Shown here piece by piece: positions 55,345-64,000 of a stretch of 64,000 nt of DNA (positions are counted from its first letter, which is position 1; each line of letters begins with the position of its first letter). The stretch is taken from the NCBI RefSeq assembly GCF_900187265.1, contig NZ_LT906450.1, positions 4,517,444 to 4,581,443 of the forward strand, read 5' to 3'. This DNA is from Rhodococcus rhodochrous. GTDB lineage: Bacteria > Actinomycetota > Actinomycetes > Mycobacteriales > Mycobacteriaceae. The translations under genes and the position numbers were made by a program. The notes below the pieces were generated by a model. It had not been told where the DNA came from and made no database searches. It saw nothing but the letters and a program-made list of their open reading frames with translations.

Positions 55345-55479
55345 GATCCCCCGATCGTCGGCGGAGATTGTCGCAGAGAGACCGCTGACGGGCAGCCGAA
55401 CGAATGCTTCCCTGAGAAAACACTGTGGCCACTCAGGTCACTCCCGCCACACACTCTCGGAATACGCGACAATGGACGG

Positions 55480-56226
55480 GTGAACGAAGCCGATCAGCAC
55501 ACCACCGAGACGCTCGACGAGCGCCCGACCCGCGGGAACCGCCTGTACCCCAGGGTGACGAGTTTCCGGTCCCGCCGTGGATCGCTGACCGACCCCCAGC
55601 AGCAGTGCTGGGACCGTCGTTGGCCCGAACTCGGCAAGGAGGTGGGCGACGAACCGCTCGACGTCGACGCATGGTTCGGCCGCTCCGCGCCGCTCGTCCT
55701 CGAGATCGGATCCGGAACGGGAACCGCCGCGGTCGCCATGGCCGCGGCCGAGCCCGAGGTGAACCTCATCGCCGTGGAGGTCTACAAGCCCGGCATCGCC
55801 CAGACACTGCAGGCCGTCGAACGCACCTATGACACCGACGCGCCGATCGAGAACCTGCGGATCCTGCGCGGCGACGCCGTCGAGGTGCTCGAGAAGATGC
55901 TGACCTCCGAGTCGCTCACCGGCGTGCGGGTGTTCTTCCCGGATCCGTGGCCCAAGGCCCGTCACCACAAGCGCCGGCTCCTGCAGACCCCGACGTTCGC
56001 CCTGATCGCCGACCGTTTGAAGCCCGGCGGAGTGCTGCACGTGGCCACCGACCACGCCGAATACGCCGAGGCCATCGCCGAGGTGGGCGACGCGGAACCG
56101 CGCCTTGCCCGCTTCACCGGCACCGCCCCGATCAGCCTCGAACGCCCCGTCACCAAGTTCGAGGACAAGGCACACCAGGTGGGTAGCGCGATCAACGAGT
56201 TCGTCTGGGGGAAGATCGGAGCATGA
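55480..56226 (+). CDS. trmB: tRNA (guanine-N7-)-methyltransferase
   Basis: A 248-aa SAM enzyme that makes m7G46 in tRNA. Motif I is LVLEIGSGTGTAAVAMA, with NLIAVEVYKPGIAQTL following. The signature FFPDPWPKARHHKRRLLQ and the C-terminal TKFEDKA are diagnostic of TrmB. The N-terminal 60 residues form the longer actinobacterial extension (YPRVTSFRSRRGSLTDPQQQ). GTG 55480 is preferred over upstream in-frame codons, which translate the divergent promoter. Its stop overlaps the NYN gene by ATGA. Confidence 0.95.
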   Translation: MNEADQHTTETLDERPTRGNRLYPRVTSFRSRRGSLTDPQQQCWDRRWPELGKEVGDEPLDVDAWFGRSAPLVLEIGSGTGTAAVAMAAAEPEVNLIAVEVYKPGIAQTLQAVERTYDTDAPIENLRILRGDAVEVLEKMLTSESLTGVRVFFPDPWPKARHHKRRLLQTPTFALIADRLKPGGVLHVATDHAEYAEAIAEVGDAEPRLARFTGTAPISLERPVTKFEDKAHQVGSAINEFVWGKIGA

Positions 56227-56915
56227 GTGTCCATGAAGAGCTTCCCGGCGTGACCGACTCCTCTGCTGTCGACGGCGTCGAGCCGGTCCGTAAGGTCCTG
56301 CTCGTCTGGGACGCCCCCAACCTCGACATGGGCCTCGGCGCGATCCTCGGCGGCCGGCCCACCGCCGCCTACCGTCCTCGCTTCGACGCTCTCGGCCGGT
56401 GGTTGCTCGGGCGCACCGCCGAACTGTCGCGTCTGCACTCCGCCACCCTCGAACCCGAGGCCACGGTGTTCACCAACATCGCACCCGGCAGCGCGGACGT
56501 CGTCCGCCCCTGGGTCGAGGCCCTGCGTAATGTGGGCTTCGCGGTGTTCGCCAAGCCGAAGATCGACGAGGACAGCGATGTCGACTCCGACATGCTGCGC
56601 CACATCGAGCTGAGGCACCGGGAGGGTCTCGCCGGTGTCATGGTGGCCTCCGCCGACGGGCAGGCGTTCCGTGAGCCCCTCGAACGGCTCGCTCAGGAGG
56701 GCATCGCGACCCAGGTGCTCGGTTTCCGCGAGCACGCCAGCTGGGCGGTGACCTCCGAGATCATCGAGTTCCTCGATCTCGAGGACATTCCCGGTGTGTT
56801 CCGCGAACCGCTGCCCCGCGTCAGCCTGGAATCGCTGCCCGACGAGGGTGCCTGGCTGCAGCCGTTCCGACCGCTTTCTGCTCTCCTGGTGGGGCGCAAG
56901 AGCGTCGCCGAATAG
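56223..56915 (+). CDS. NYN-domain (PIN-like nuclease) protein, Rv0207c-like
   Basis: A 230-aa protein. LLVWDAPNLDMGLGAILGG begins the NYN fold and supplies the first catalytic Asp. DSDVDSDMLRHIELRH and VMVASADGQAFREPLERL carry further acidic residues. The Asp set suggests a metal-dependent RNase. The 4-bp ATGA overlap with trmB hints at tRNA or RNA quality control. It lies 9 bp before mmpL3, and the trmB-NYN-mmpL3 order is conserved in mycobacteria. Confidence 0.88.
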   Translation: MSVHEELPGVTDSSAVDGVEPVRKVLLVWDAPNLDMGLGAILGGRPTAAYRPRFDALGRWLLGRTAELSRLHSATLEPEATVFTNIAPGSADVVRPWVEALRNVGFAVFAKPKIDEDSDVDSDMLRHIELRHREGLAGVMVASADGQAFREPLERLAQEGIATQVLGFREHASWAVTSEIIEFLDLEDIPGVFREPLPRVSLESLPDEGAWLQPFRPLSALLVGRKSVAE

Positions 56916-56924
56916 GAGACTTAC

Positions 56925-59900
56925 GTGTTCGACCGTTGGGGAGGGCTCGTCTACCGCGCGCGCTTCACCGTCATTGCGGTGATGGTCGCGGGGTTGCTCG
57001 CGCTCGCCGGGTACGGGCTGAGCCTGAACGATCACCTCAGCCAGAGCGGCTGGGACGATCCCGGTTCGGAGTCCGTCGCCGCTGCCAAGCTCGCCGACGG
57101 CACCTTCGGCCGCGACACCGCGGGCGACGTGCTGGTCCTGTACACGGCACCCGAGGGCAGCACGGTCGACGATCCCGCGTTCTCCGCGAAGATCACCGAC
57201 AGCCTGAACTCGTTGGTCGCCGAGCACCCCGACGAAATCCTCAAGATCAACGGCGCGTACTGGCCCACCGACAACGCACCGTCGCTGCCGACACTGGCCG
57301 ACCCGTCGCGCCAGCACGCGATCGCGTCGATCGCCATCGCCGGTGAGGACGACACGGAGCTGACCGGCAACTTCCGCGAGGTCAAGGACGCGTTCTACAT
57401 CGACGGCGTCGACGTGCAGCTCGCCGGTCTGCAGCCGATCTCCGGCGCGCTGAACGACACGATGGCCAACGACATCAAGCGCATGGAGATCCTCGCGATC
57501 CCCGCCGTCGGCATCCTGCTGTTCTTCGTCTTCGGCGGCGTCGTCGCGGCCGCTCTCCCGCTGATCACCGGTGGTCTCACGATCGTCGCGGCGAACGGCA
57601 TCGTCCGGTTGATCACCAACTTCACCGAGGTCAACTCGTTCGTCGCGCCGGTCGTCTCACTGATCGGCCTGGGTCTGGCGATCGACTACGGCCTGTTCAT
57701 GGTGTCGCGCTTCCGTGAGGAACTCGCCGAGGGCTACGACACCCCGGCGGCGGTGCGCCGCACCGTCGTCACCGCAGGTCGCACGGTGGTGTTCTCGGCA
57801 ACGATGGTGGTCACCAGCCTCGGTGGCCTCGTGCTGTTCCCGCAGGGCTTCCTCAAGTCGGTCGCCTACGGCGCGATCTCGGCGGTCTCGCTGGCCGCCC
57901 TGCTGTCGATCACGATCCTGCCCGCCATCCTGAGCATCCTCGGCAGGCGCATCGACATGTTCGGCATGAAGCGCTTCGGACAGATCCAGTCGAACGAGCA
58001 GGTCGAGAACAGTTTCCTCGGCCGCCTGTGCCGCTGGGTGATGGTCAATCCGATGAAGGTGACCATCCCGACGGTCATCGGCCTGCTGCTGCTCATCATG
58101 CCGCTGACCGGCATCAAGTTCGGCGGCATCAACGAGACCTACCTGCCGCCCGAGCACCCCACGCGCGTCGCGCAGGAGACCTTCGACGAGCTGTTCCCCG
58201 GCCAGCGCGCCGAGCCGGTCAAGCTCGTCGTCCGCGGCGCCGAGGGCGGCGATCTCAACAAGATCATCACGACGGCGAGCGAGGCCCCCGGTCTCGTCGA
58301 GAAGTTCACGATCACCGGCCCCGCCAAGGACGGCGTCCGCGTGCTCAAGGCCGGTCTGACCGACCGCAACGAGTCCGCCGACACCATCGAATACCTGCAC
58401 GCGGCCGACTGGCCCGAGGGTGTCGAAGTGCTCGTCGGCGGCACCCCGGCCATCGAGCAGGACTCCATCGCGGCCCTGCTCGACACCCTGCCGCTGATGG
58501 TCGTGGTCGTCGTGCTGCTGACGACGTTGCTGATGTTCCTGGCGTTCGGCTCGCTCGTGCTGCCGGTGAAGGCCGTATTGATGAGTGCCCTGGGTCTCGG
58601 CTCGACGCTGGGCATCCTCACCTGGATCTTCATCGACGGCAACGGCGCCGACCTGCTCAACTTCACCCCGGGGCCGATCATGTCGCCGGTGCTCGTGCTG
58701 ATCATCGCGATCGTGTACGGCCTGTCGACCGACTACGAGGTGTTCCTGCTCTCCAGAATGGTCGAGGCGAGATCGATGGGGGCGAGCACCACCGAGTCGA
58801 TCCGGATCGGTACCGCCCACACCGGTCGCATCATCACCGCGGCCGCCCTGATCCTCATCGTCGTCACCGGTGCCTTCGGGTTCTCCGACCTGGTGATGAT
58901 GAAGTACATCGCGTTCGGCATGATCGCCGCGCTGATCATCGACGCGACCGTCATCCGCATGTTCCTCGTGCCCGCCGTGATGAAGCTGCTCGGCGACGAC
59001 TGCTGGTGGGCTCCGGCGTGGATGAAGCGCATCCAGGAGAAGATCGGCCTGGGCGAGCCCATCCTCGCCGACGAACTGATGCCCGAGGACGTTCCCGAAC
59101 TCATCACCGTCGGCATGTTCGGCCCGGCGACCGTCGCGGCCACGGGCGCGCACCGCTTCCCGGCCGGTGCCTTCGAGGGTGGCTCCGACCTCACGCAGCC
59201 GCTGCCGAAGATCGCTCCGCCCAGGCCGGCCGCCGAACAGCGCAAACTCCGCGATCTCACGCCGCCGCCGGCGCGACGCCAGGTTCCGGGCCGTCCCCCG
59301 GTCCGTCCGGCCGCGCCCGCATCCGGACGTCCGCCTGCTGCTCCTCGCAACGGCGAACGGGTGCCGCCCGCAGCCGGGCGTCCGACGCCGGCGAGCCGTC
59401 CGGTGCAGCCCGGTACAGGTCCGGGACGTCCGTCGCGTCCGGTCCCGGAGCCGCGTCGTCGCCCGGAGGATCGGCCGCAGGTGGACGAGCGCAACGGCTC
59501 GGCTCTTCCCGAGCGTCGTGCCCCGGAGACGCCCGAACGTCGTGCCCCCGAGGTGCCGCAGCGCGATGCTGCACAGCGGGGTCCGCTCGATCCGACACAG
59601 CGGGGTCCGCTCGATGCCACACAGCGGGGAGCTTCCGACCCGTCGTCGCCTTCGTCGGTGCCGCCGCTCCCCCGCCGCCGGCGCGGCGAGGTTCCGCCGC
59701 CGCTGCCACAGTCGTTCGTCCGCCCGCCGGCCGTCCCCGGCGATGCGGAGGCTCTGCCCGGCACCCAGGCGTCGCGCCCGGGCGAATCCGGCACCGGTCG
59801 TGCACGGGATCCGCAGGCGATCGAGAACTGGCTGTCGCAGTTGCGCCGCACGTCGCCCGGCGGGGACTCGCCCGCGCAGCGTCCTCGGCCTGCATCCGAC

Positions 59901-60311
59901 GCACCGCGTCCGTCCGCATCCGACGCACCGCGTCCGCCGGCACCCGGAGCGCAACGATCCCCGGCACCGGAATCGCAGCGGCCCCAGGGACCGGAAGCGC
60001 AACGTCCCCCCGCGCAGGCACCTGCCCGTCCGCCCGCGCCGAGCACTCAGCAACCACCCACACAGGGCATGCAGCCTCCGGCTCAGGGCGTGCAGCCTCC
60101 GGCACAGGGCGGTCCTCGTCCACCTCTGCCCTCCCGATCCCGAGGTCAGGAGCAGCCGCCCCGTCCGGCCGGCGAGCGACCGGAAGCACCGGCGGACGAG
60201 TCGCAGCCGGAGCAGAACGACGCGGAGTCGCGGAGCCGTGGACGCCACGGCCCCGACAGCGGGCGTTCGATCAGCGTCAGTGAGCTGATCGCCCGACAGC
60301 GTCGCGACTGA
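56925..60311 (+). CDS. mmpL3: MmpL3-type trehalose monomycolate transporter with long proline-rich tail
   Basis: A 1128-aa RND transporter. Two TM repeats carry the proton-relay Asp-Tyr pairs: GLAIDYGLFMVSRFREE (D254/Y255) and YGLSTDYEVFLLSRM (D603/Y604). The porter domain is residues ~40-190 and ~410-560. The family exports trehalose monomycolate for mycolic acid assembly. The cytoplasmic tail from about residue 700 is over 400 aa, about twice the mycobacterial tail. It has Pro/Arg-rich repeats such as RAPETPERRAPEVPQRDAAQ and QRGPLDPTQRGPLDATQRG. GTG 56925 follows AGGAG. A strong terminator follows the gene. Confidence 0.94.
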   Translation: MFDRWGGLVYRARFTVIAVMVAGLLALAGYGLSLNDHLSQSGWDDPGSESVAAAKLADGTFGRDTAGDVLVLYTAPEGSTVDDPAFSAKITDSLNSLVAEHPDEILKINGAYWPTDNAPSLPTLADPSRQHAIASIAIAGEDDTELTGNFREVKDAFYIDGVDVQLAGLQPISGALNDTMANDIKRMEILAIPAVGILLFFVFGGVVAAALPLITGGLTIVAANGIVRLITNFTEVNSFVAPVVSLIGLGLAIDYGLFMVSRFREELAEGYDTPAAVRRTVVTAGRTVVFSATMVVTSLGGLVLFPQGFLKSVAYGAISAVSLAALLSITILPAILSILGRRIDMFGMKRFGQIQSNEQVENSFLGRLCRWVMVNPMKVTIPTVIGLLLLIMPLTGIKFGGINETYLPPEHPTRVAQETFDELFPGQRAEPVKLVVRGAEGGDLNKIITTASEAPGLVEKFTITGPAKDGVRVLKAGLTDRNESADTIEYLHAADWPEGVEVLVGGTPAIEQDSIAALLDTLPLMVVVVVLLTTLLMFLAFGSLVLPVKAVLMSALGLGSTLGILTWIFIDGNGADLLNFTPGPIMSPVLVLIIAIVYGLSTDYEVFLLSRMVEARSMGASTTESIRIGTAHTGRIITAAALILIVVTGAFGFSDLVMMKYIAFGMIAALIIDATVIRMFLVPAVMKLLGDDCWWAPAWMKRIQEKIGLGEPILADELMPEDVPELITVGMFGPATVAATGAHRFPAGAFEGGSDLTQPLPKIAPPRPAAEQRKLRDLTPPPARRQVPGRPPVRPAAPASGRPPAAPRNGERVPPAAGRPTPASRPVQPGTGPGRPSRPVPEPRRRPEDRPQVDERNGSALPERRAPETPERRAPEVPQRDAAQRGPLDPTQRGPLDATQRGASDPSSPSSVPPLPRRRRGEVPPPLPQSFVRPPAVPGDAEALPGTQASRPGESGTGRARDPQAIENWLSQLRRTSPGGDSPAQRPRPASDAPRPSASDAPRPPAPGAQRSPAPESQRPQGPEAQRPPAQAPARPPAPSTQQPPTQGMQPPAQGVQPPAQGGPRPPLPSRSRGQEQPPRPAGERPEAPADESQPEQNDAESRSRGRHGPDSGRSISVSELIARQRRD

Positions 60312-60324
60312 CCTCCCGAACGAA

Positions 60325-60357
60325 CTCGAGGCGACCCGCAGAGCGGGTCGCCTCGAG
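60325..60357. terminator. Terminator after mmpL3
   Basis: CTCGAGGCGACCCGC pairs perfectly with GCGGGTCGCCTCGAG around an AGA loop, then TGTTTCGGGG. Outer CCCGAAC and GTTTCGGG extend the pairing, so it should act on both convergent genes. Confidence 0.85.
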
Positions 60358-60368
60358 TGTTTCGGGGG

Positions 60369-61067
60369 TCAGTTGCCGTTGAAGAACTTCCGCAGACGCG
60401 TGGACAGCGGATGGGTGACGTTGAAGCTCCCGCCGCGGACCTTGCCCGTCACCACGACGTGCAACGGCCCGTACGGCGCTCCGCCGCGCACCTTCGACGT
60501 CACGCTCGACGCGACGTTCTCGACGCCGTTGACGTCGGCCGTGGCCTCTGCGGGGAGCACGATACTGATCGAGCTGAGGTAGTCGCTCACGTCGATCCGC
60601 ACGACCTGCGTCTGCATCACCGCCTCGGTGAAGTCGAGGGTCACGGAGGACGCGACGGTGTCGAGGACGATGGCGGGCGGCACGTGCCAGCGGCCCTTGC
60701 GTTCGATGCCGGAGACACGACCCTTGATCACGAGAGGAGCGCCCTGGCCGGTCGCGGGGTAGGCGGCTGCACTCGGCGCCGGGTAGCCGGCTGCGCTCGA
60801 CGCCGGGTAGCCGGTCGCGCTCGGCGCGGGGTAGCGCGACTGCGACATGCCCGGCAGGTTCTGTTCCTGGAACTCGGGTCGGATCTGGATGCCCGGCAGG
60901 TCGACGAGCACCTGGTTCAGGTCGCCCCGGGTCTTGGCCGCGAGGACGGTGTCCATCCGTTCGGTGAACTCCCCGAGCGAGAGCATTCCCTGCCCGACCG
61001 CCCGCTGCAGAAGTTCGCCGACGTGCTCGCGCTCGGCGTCCGACACCCGCAGATCCCTCGGTTCCAT
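60369..61067 (-). CDS. DUF1707 / LiaF-like protein
   Basis: A 232-aa protein. The N-terminal DUF1707 domain is RVSDAEREHVGELLQRAVGQGMLSLGEFTERMDTVLAAKTRGDL. A low-complexity linker has repeated YPAPSATGYPASSAAGYPAP units. The C-terminal half (LVIKGRVSGIERKGRW to the end) resembles the beta-helical LiaF/DUF2154 domain. The combination is found near envelope-stress two-component systems. There is no TM segment. The MacS/MacR-type pair lies 63 bp upstream on the same strand, so it may be part of that signalling unit. Confidence 0.85.
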   Translation of the reverse strand: MEPRDLRVSDAEREHVGELLQRAVGQGMLSLGEFTERMDTVLAAKTRGDLNQVLVDLPGIQIRPEFQEQNLPGMSQSRYPAPSATGYPASSAAGYPAPSAAAYPATGQGAPLVIKGRVSGIERKGRWHVPPAIVLDTVASSVTLDFTEAVMQTQVVRIDVSDYLSSISIVLPAEATADVNGVENVASSVTSKVRGGAPYGPLHVVVTGKVRGGSFNVTHPLSTRLRKFFNGN

Positions 61068-61129
61068 GCCCCCGAGCTTAACGGGACGATCGGTATGCCT
61101 CAGAAGTCGTCAGGGGTGTGAGCGGGACG

Positions 61130-61819
61130 CTATTCGAGGCCCTGTTCGATGACGTAGCGGGTGAGTTCGACGCGGTTGGCAAGTTGCAGTTTGCGCAGTG
61201 TCGCCTGGACGTGGTTCTCCACCGTGCGGTGGCTGAGCGTCAGCCGCGCGGCGATCTGTTTCGCCGACAGCCCTTTCGCGACGAGACGCAGCACTTCGGT
61301 CTCCCGACCGGTCAGGGTCGGTGGAGGTCGACGGTCGGCGACGTCGTTCGACATCCGGCGGTACTCGCCGAGCACGAGCCCGGCCAGTCCGGGGGTGAAG
61401 ACTGCCTGTCCCCGCGCGGTCGCGAGGACGGCGTCGACGAGTTCGTGCACCGAGGCGCTCTTCACGAGATAGCCGGACGCGCCGGCCTTCACCGCGCCGA
61501 GGACGTCGTCGCGTTCGGAGGACGCCGACAGGACCAGCACCCGGCTGTCCGGGGAGACCTCGAGCACCGCGCGGGTCGCCTCGGTGCCGGTGCCGTCGGG
61601 CATCGCCATGTCCATGAGCACGACGTCGGGGCGGACGACCGCGGCACGACGCGCGGCGCTCGCGACACCGTCGGCCTCCGCGACGACGATGAACCCGGCC
61701 TCCTCGAGGTCACGTCCGACGGCGTTGCGCCAGATCGGATGGTCGTCGACCACCATCACGCTGACGGTGCCGCGTTCCTCCGTGGTGTTCTCGTGTGCTT
61801 CCGCGTTGATCTCGGCCAC
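61130..61819 (-). CDS. LuxR/NarL-family response regulator
   Basis: A 229-aa regulator. The receiver domain has the acidic pair in VMVVDDHPIWR, the phosphorylation Asp in DVVLMDMAMPDGTG, the Thr/Ser switch LVLSASSERDD and the Lys in GASGYLVKSA. The C-terminal LuxR helix-turn-helix is LTGRETEVLRLVAKGLSAKQIAARLTLSHRTVENHVQATLRKL. The adjacent gene's stop directly abuts its start, so the kinase is the cognate partner. The order matches the MacS-MacR pairs of actinobacteria. Confidence 0.92.
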   Translation of the reverse strand: MAEINAEAHENTTEERGTVSVMVVDDHPIWRNAVGRDLEEAGFIVVAEADGVASAARRAAVVRPDVVLMDMAMPDGTGTEATRAVLEVSPDSRVLVLSASSERDDVLGAVKAGASGYLVKSASVHELVDAVLATARGQAVFTPGLAGLVLGEYRRMSNDVADRRPPPTLTGRETEVLRLVAKGLSAKQIAARLTLSHRTVENHVQATLRKLQLANRVELTRYVIEQGLE

Positions 61820-62959
61820 TCATTCCCCCTTCGGTACCCGGATCTCCCATTCGGTTCCTTCGCCTACGTCGCTGTCGAGCAGTGCGACACCGCCGAGCCA
61901 TTCCGCTCGCCCGACGATCGACTTGGACACCCCCATGCGTCCCTGTTCACGAGCTTCGTCGAGTCTGCCCGGCGCGATCCCGGCGCCGTCGTCCCGGATG
62001 CTGAGCACGATCTCGTCGCCGAGGTCCTCGAGGAGGATGTAGGCGGCGGCACCGTCACCGGCGTGCAGTTGCGTGTTCGACAGCGCCGCGGTCGTCAGCG
62101 CCGCGAGTTCCTCCGCGCGATCCCGCGGGATCATGATCGGATCGGCGGGCGCGGACACCGTCGCGGTCGTCCCGGCACGGGCCCGGACGAGCGCGGTGAG
62201 GTCGGCGTTCTCACCACCGCGGTCGACGCCGGTGTCCTGTTCGGAGATCAGCTGCCGCAGCGCGGTCTCCTGTTCGCGGGCCAGCTCCGCGAGCTCCGCC
62301 GCATCACCGCCCAGCTCGACTCCGCGCCGCTGCACGAGCGCGAGCACCTGCAGGACACCGTCGTGCACCTGGCGGGCGAGTCGGTCCCGTTCCTCGGTGG
62401 CCGCTGCCACGCGCACGGCCTGCTCGAGTTGCCGGTGCGCACTGCGCGCGGTGGTGGTGGCGAATCCCATCGCCACACCGCACGCGACGAGCACGGGTGC
62501 CGTCGCGTCCCGCCACAGGTCCAGATTGATCTGGTCGCGCACCACCGCGCTGACGACGGACATCAGCAGCGCCGAGCCGATGCCGGTGAGCGGACCACCG
62601 AGGATCGCAGCCGACAGCACGGCGTTGGCGACCCACAGCGTGGTGGGCATGGTCTGGTGGTTGCTGTACCAGTCGTGGTCGGCGACCAGCCGGGTCGCCG
62701 CCATCAACGCCACGGCGAGGATCTGATCCATCACGGTGACCGTGCGCCGCAGTCGTGCCTCGCGGGAGAGCAGCACCGCCGAGACGAGCGACCACGTCAC
62801 GAGCACCCCGACGAAGAACCACGACAGGCCCGGACGGGTGTAGTTCACGACGGTCGAGAACTGCGATCCCACCGCATATGCGACGGTCACGAGCCGGAAG
62901 ACCTGGGCGGCCCGCCACAGGGGCGCATCCGCATCGGGACCGGTCGGAGACGGCCTCAT
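61820..62959 (-). CDS. MacS-family sensor histidine kinase
   Basis: A 379-aa membrane kinase. About six TM helices occupy residues 15-175. The dimerisation box RDRLARQVHDGVLQVLALVQRRG supplies the phospho-accepting His, of the HisKA_3 type. The ATPase domain has the G1 box DDGAGIAPGRLDE and GRMGVSKSIVGRAEWLGG. ATG 62959 is chosen; GTG 62974 would add five residues. The signal sensed is unknown, but the flanking DUF1707 and mmpL3 genes suggest envelope status. It is divergent from the cyclase gene. Confidence 0.9.
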   Translation of the reverse strand: MRPSPTGPDADAPLWRAAQVFRLVTVAYAVGSQFSTVVNYTRPGLSWFFVGVLVTWSLVSAVLLSREARLRRTVTVMDQILAVALMAATRLVADHDWYSNHQTMPTTLWVANAVLSAAILGGPLTGIGSALLMSVVSAVVRDQINLDLWRDATAPVLVACGVAMGFATTTARSAHRQLEQAVRVAAATEERDRLARQVHDGVLQVLALVQRRGVELGGDAAELAELAREQETALRQLISEQDTGVDRGGENADLTALVRARAGTTATVSAPADPIMIPRDRAEELAALTTAALSNTQLHAGDGAAAYILLEDLGDEIVLSIRDDGAGIAPGRLDEAREQGRMGVSKSIVGRAEWLGGVALLDSDVGEGTEWEIRVPKGE

Positions 62960-63076
62960 GTGTACGTTTCGCACCTTTCGTCACCGTGGGTGGGGCGAGT
63001 GAATCCAACCACTCCACACCCCCAACGGTGACCGCCCCATCCTGTGACCGTCCGCACAGTGGTTTGATTTGAAGTC

Positions 63077-64000
63077 GTGCTGAGGTCGTACCGAGCTGTC
63101 GCCGCCACGTTGCGGAGTCGTTGGCCGCTCTACATGGTCTCGATGGGCGCGTCGAATCTGTTCGGGGCCCTGCTCGTGTTCGCCTTCGTCCGGTACGGCA
63201 TCCCCATCGCCGAGACCGACGCCATCATCGCGGATCGGGTCCGCAACTTCGCGGTGTTCGCCGTGTACCTGGTCTTCGCCGGCATCGTGAGCCTCAGCGC
63301 GGCGGCGATCATGCTGCGCTCGGTCGTCCGGTGGCAGCTCCGCGGCGGCCCACCCACCCGGGCCGAGCAGATGGCCGCCCTGCACGCCCCGCTGCGACAG
63401 GCGATCGTGCATCTCGGCCTGTGGCTGCTCGGCGGCGTGCTCTTCGTCTTCCTCACCGCCGAGGAGATGCCCTCGCTCGCGGTGGCGGTCTCGGTCACCG
63501 TCGCGATGGCCGCGACCAGCACTTTCGGTTTCACCTACATGCTCGGCGAACGTATCCTGCGACCGGTCGCCGCGCGGGCGCTGAGCGAGGGGAACTTCGA
63601 CCGGACGATGGCTCCCGGCGTCGGCACGCGCCTGGCCATGACGTGGGGGCTCGGCACGCTCATGCCGGTCGCCGGGATCGTGCTGCTGTGCGTGACGCAG
63701 CTGAGCGCCGACACCGACTTCGACGCCGACGCGCTCGCCCTGTCCGTGCTCGCGCTCGCGGTGACGTCGATCGGCCTCGCGCTCGTGTTGTCGCTGCTGA
63801 CGTCGGCGCAGATCTCCGACCCGATCAAGCAGCTCCGCTGGGCGATCGAACGCGTGCAGCGCGGCGCCTCGGGAGTGCAGGTCGAGGTGTTCGACGGTAG
63901 CGAGATCGGACGCCTGCAGGTCGGCTTCAACCGGATGATGGCGGAGTCCGACGAGCGTCGGCGTCTGCGGGAGTTGTTCGGTCAGCACGTCGGCGAGGAC
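63077..64000 (+). CDS. Membrane class III adenylate cyclase, N-terminal part (3' truncated)
   Basis: 308 codons are present, and the frame is open to the window end. About six TM helices cover residues 15-235, followed by a HAMP-like domain (ISDPIKQLRWAIERVQRGASGVQVEVFDGSEIGRLQVGFNRMMAE). The sequence stops at RRRLRELFGQHVGED, the linker that leads into the catalytic domain in mycobacterial Rv3645/Rv1318c-type cyclases. The catalytic domain is outside the window, so activity cannot be judged. GTG 63077 is the most likely start, with weak GAAGTC upstream. Confidence 0.85.
   Translation, partial: MLRSYRAVAATLRSRWPLYMVSMGASNLFGALLVFAFVRYGIPIAETDAIIADRVRNFAVFAVYLVFAGIVSLSAAAIMLRSVVRWQLRGGPPTRAEQMAALHAPLRQAIVHLGLWLLGGVLFVFLTAEEMPSLAVAVSVTVAMAATSTFGFTYMLGERILRPVAARALSEGNFDRTMAPGVGTRLAMTWGLGTLMPVAGIVLLCVTQLSADTDFDADALALSVLALAVTSIGLALVLSLLTSAQISDPIKQLRWAIERVQRGASGVQVEVFDGSEIGRLQVGFNRMMAESDERRRLRELFGQHVGED

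Noticed and set aside
57657-60248. 863-residue open frame on the minus strand inside mmpL3
   Set aside because: A reverse-strand shadow of the transporter with low-complexity composition; mmpL3 has clear family motifs on the other strand.

Overview
The window is chromosomal DNA from a high-GC, mycolic-acid-containing actinobacterium. Rhodococcus or a close Nocardiaceae relative is the best guess. The evidence is the very high GC content, frequent GTG starts, mmpL3 and aftD orthologs, and a gene set that follows the Mycobacterium tuberculosis Rv0206c-Rv0244c block (from memory) with local insertions and rearrangements. There is no sign of phage, plasmid, insertion sequence, rRNA or tRNA. Genes are tightly packed and no gap between genes exceeds about 280 bp.

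Layout. 1-4552: the 3' part of a proline-catabolism putA-type gene, a small Cys/His protein, an SGNH-type hydrolase and a small conserved protein. 4670-8852: a DHA2-type multidrug MFS exporter, a type I 3-dehydroquinate dehydratase, and an overlapping operon of an alpha/beta hydrolase with two fluoride-channel (CrcB) subunits. 8991-14247: a cytochrome P450 20 bp ahead of a fused E1 alpha/beta 2-oxo acid dehydrogenase, a secreted HNH-type nuclease and a FabH. 14410-26760: a lipid block with fadE5, an MpaB/DUF2236 protein, a VanW-family protein, fadA2, fabG4, htdX, a TetR regulator and lpqI. 26874-40761: stress protein, isochorismate synthase, and an envelope polysaccharide block (DUF2613, AftD, acyltransferase, DUF3068/PorA-like, flippase, a second large membrane protein, GT4 glycosyltransferase, methyltransferase). 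40784-48598: ROK kinase, CBS protein, deaminase, aldehyde dehydrogenase with a KstR box, cysK-cysE, and an SRPBCC/alcohol dehydrogenase pair behind a SigF-like promoter. 48652-56915: NHL-repeat secreted protein, pckA, a Ca-binding-like protein, two degenerate P-loop proteins, trmB and a NYN-domain protein. 56925-64000: mmpL3 with an unusually long proline-rich tail, a DUF1707 protein, a MacS/MacR-type two-component pair, and the start of a membrane class III nucleotide cyclase.

The strongest new-looking signal is a shared 14-bp dyad (consensus TTACTCNNSGGTAR). It lies upstream of fadE5, in the divergent fadA2/fabG4-htdX promoter, and upstream of the nearby TetR gene. This suggests an autoregulated TetR regulon for a complete acyl-CoA remodelling set. 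Other non-coding signals are a 25-bp tandem repeat grown from the 3' end of a CBS-domain gene, a family of long-stem hairpins with a common core at convergent gene junctions, operator-like dyads before the P450 and MpaB-like genes, and several inverted repeats in the pckA leader.
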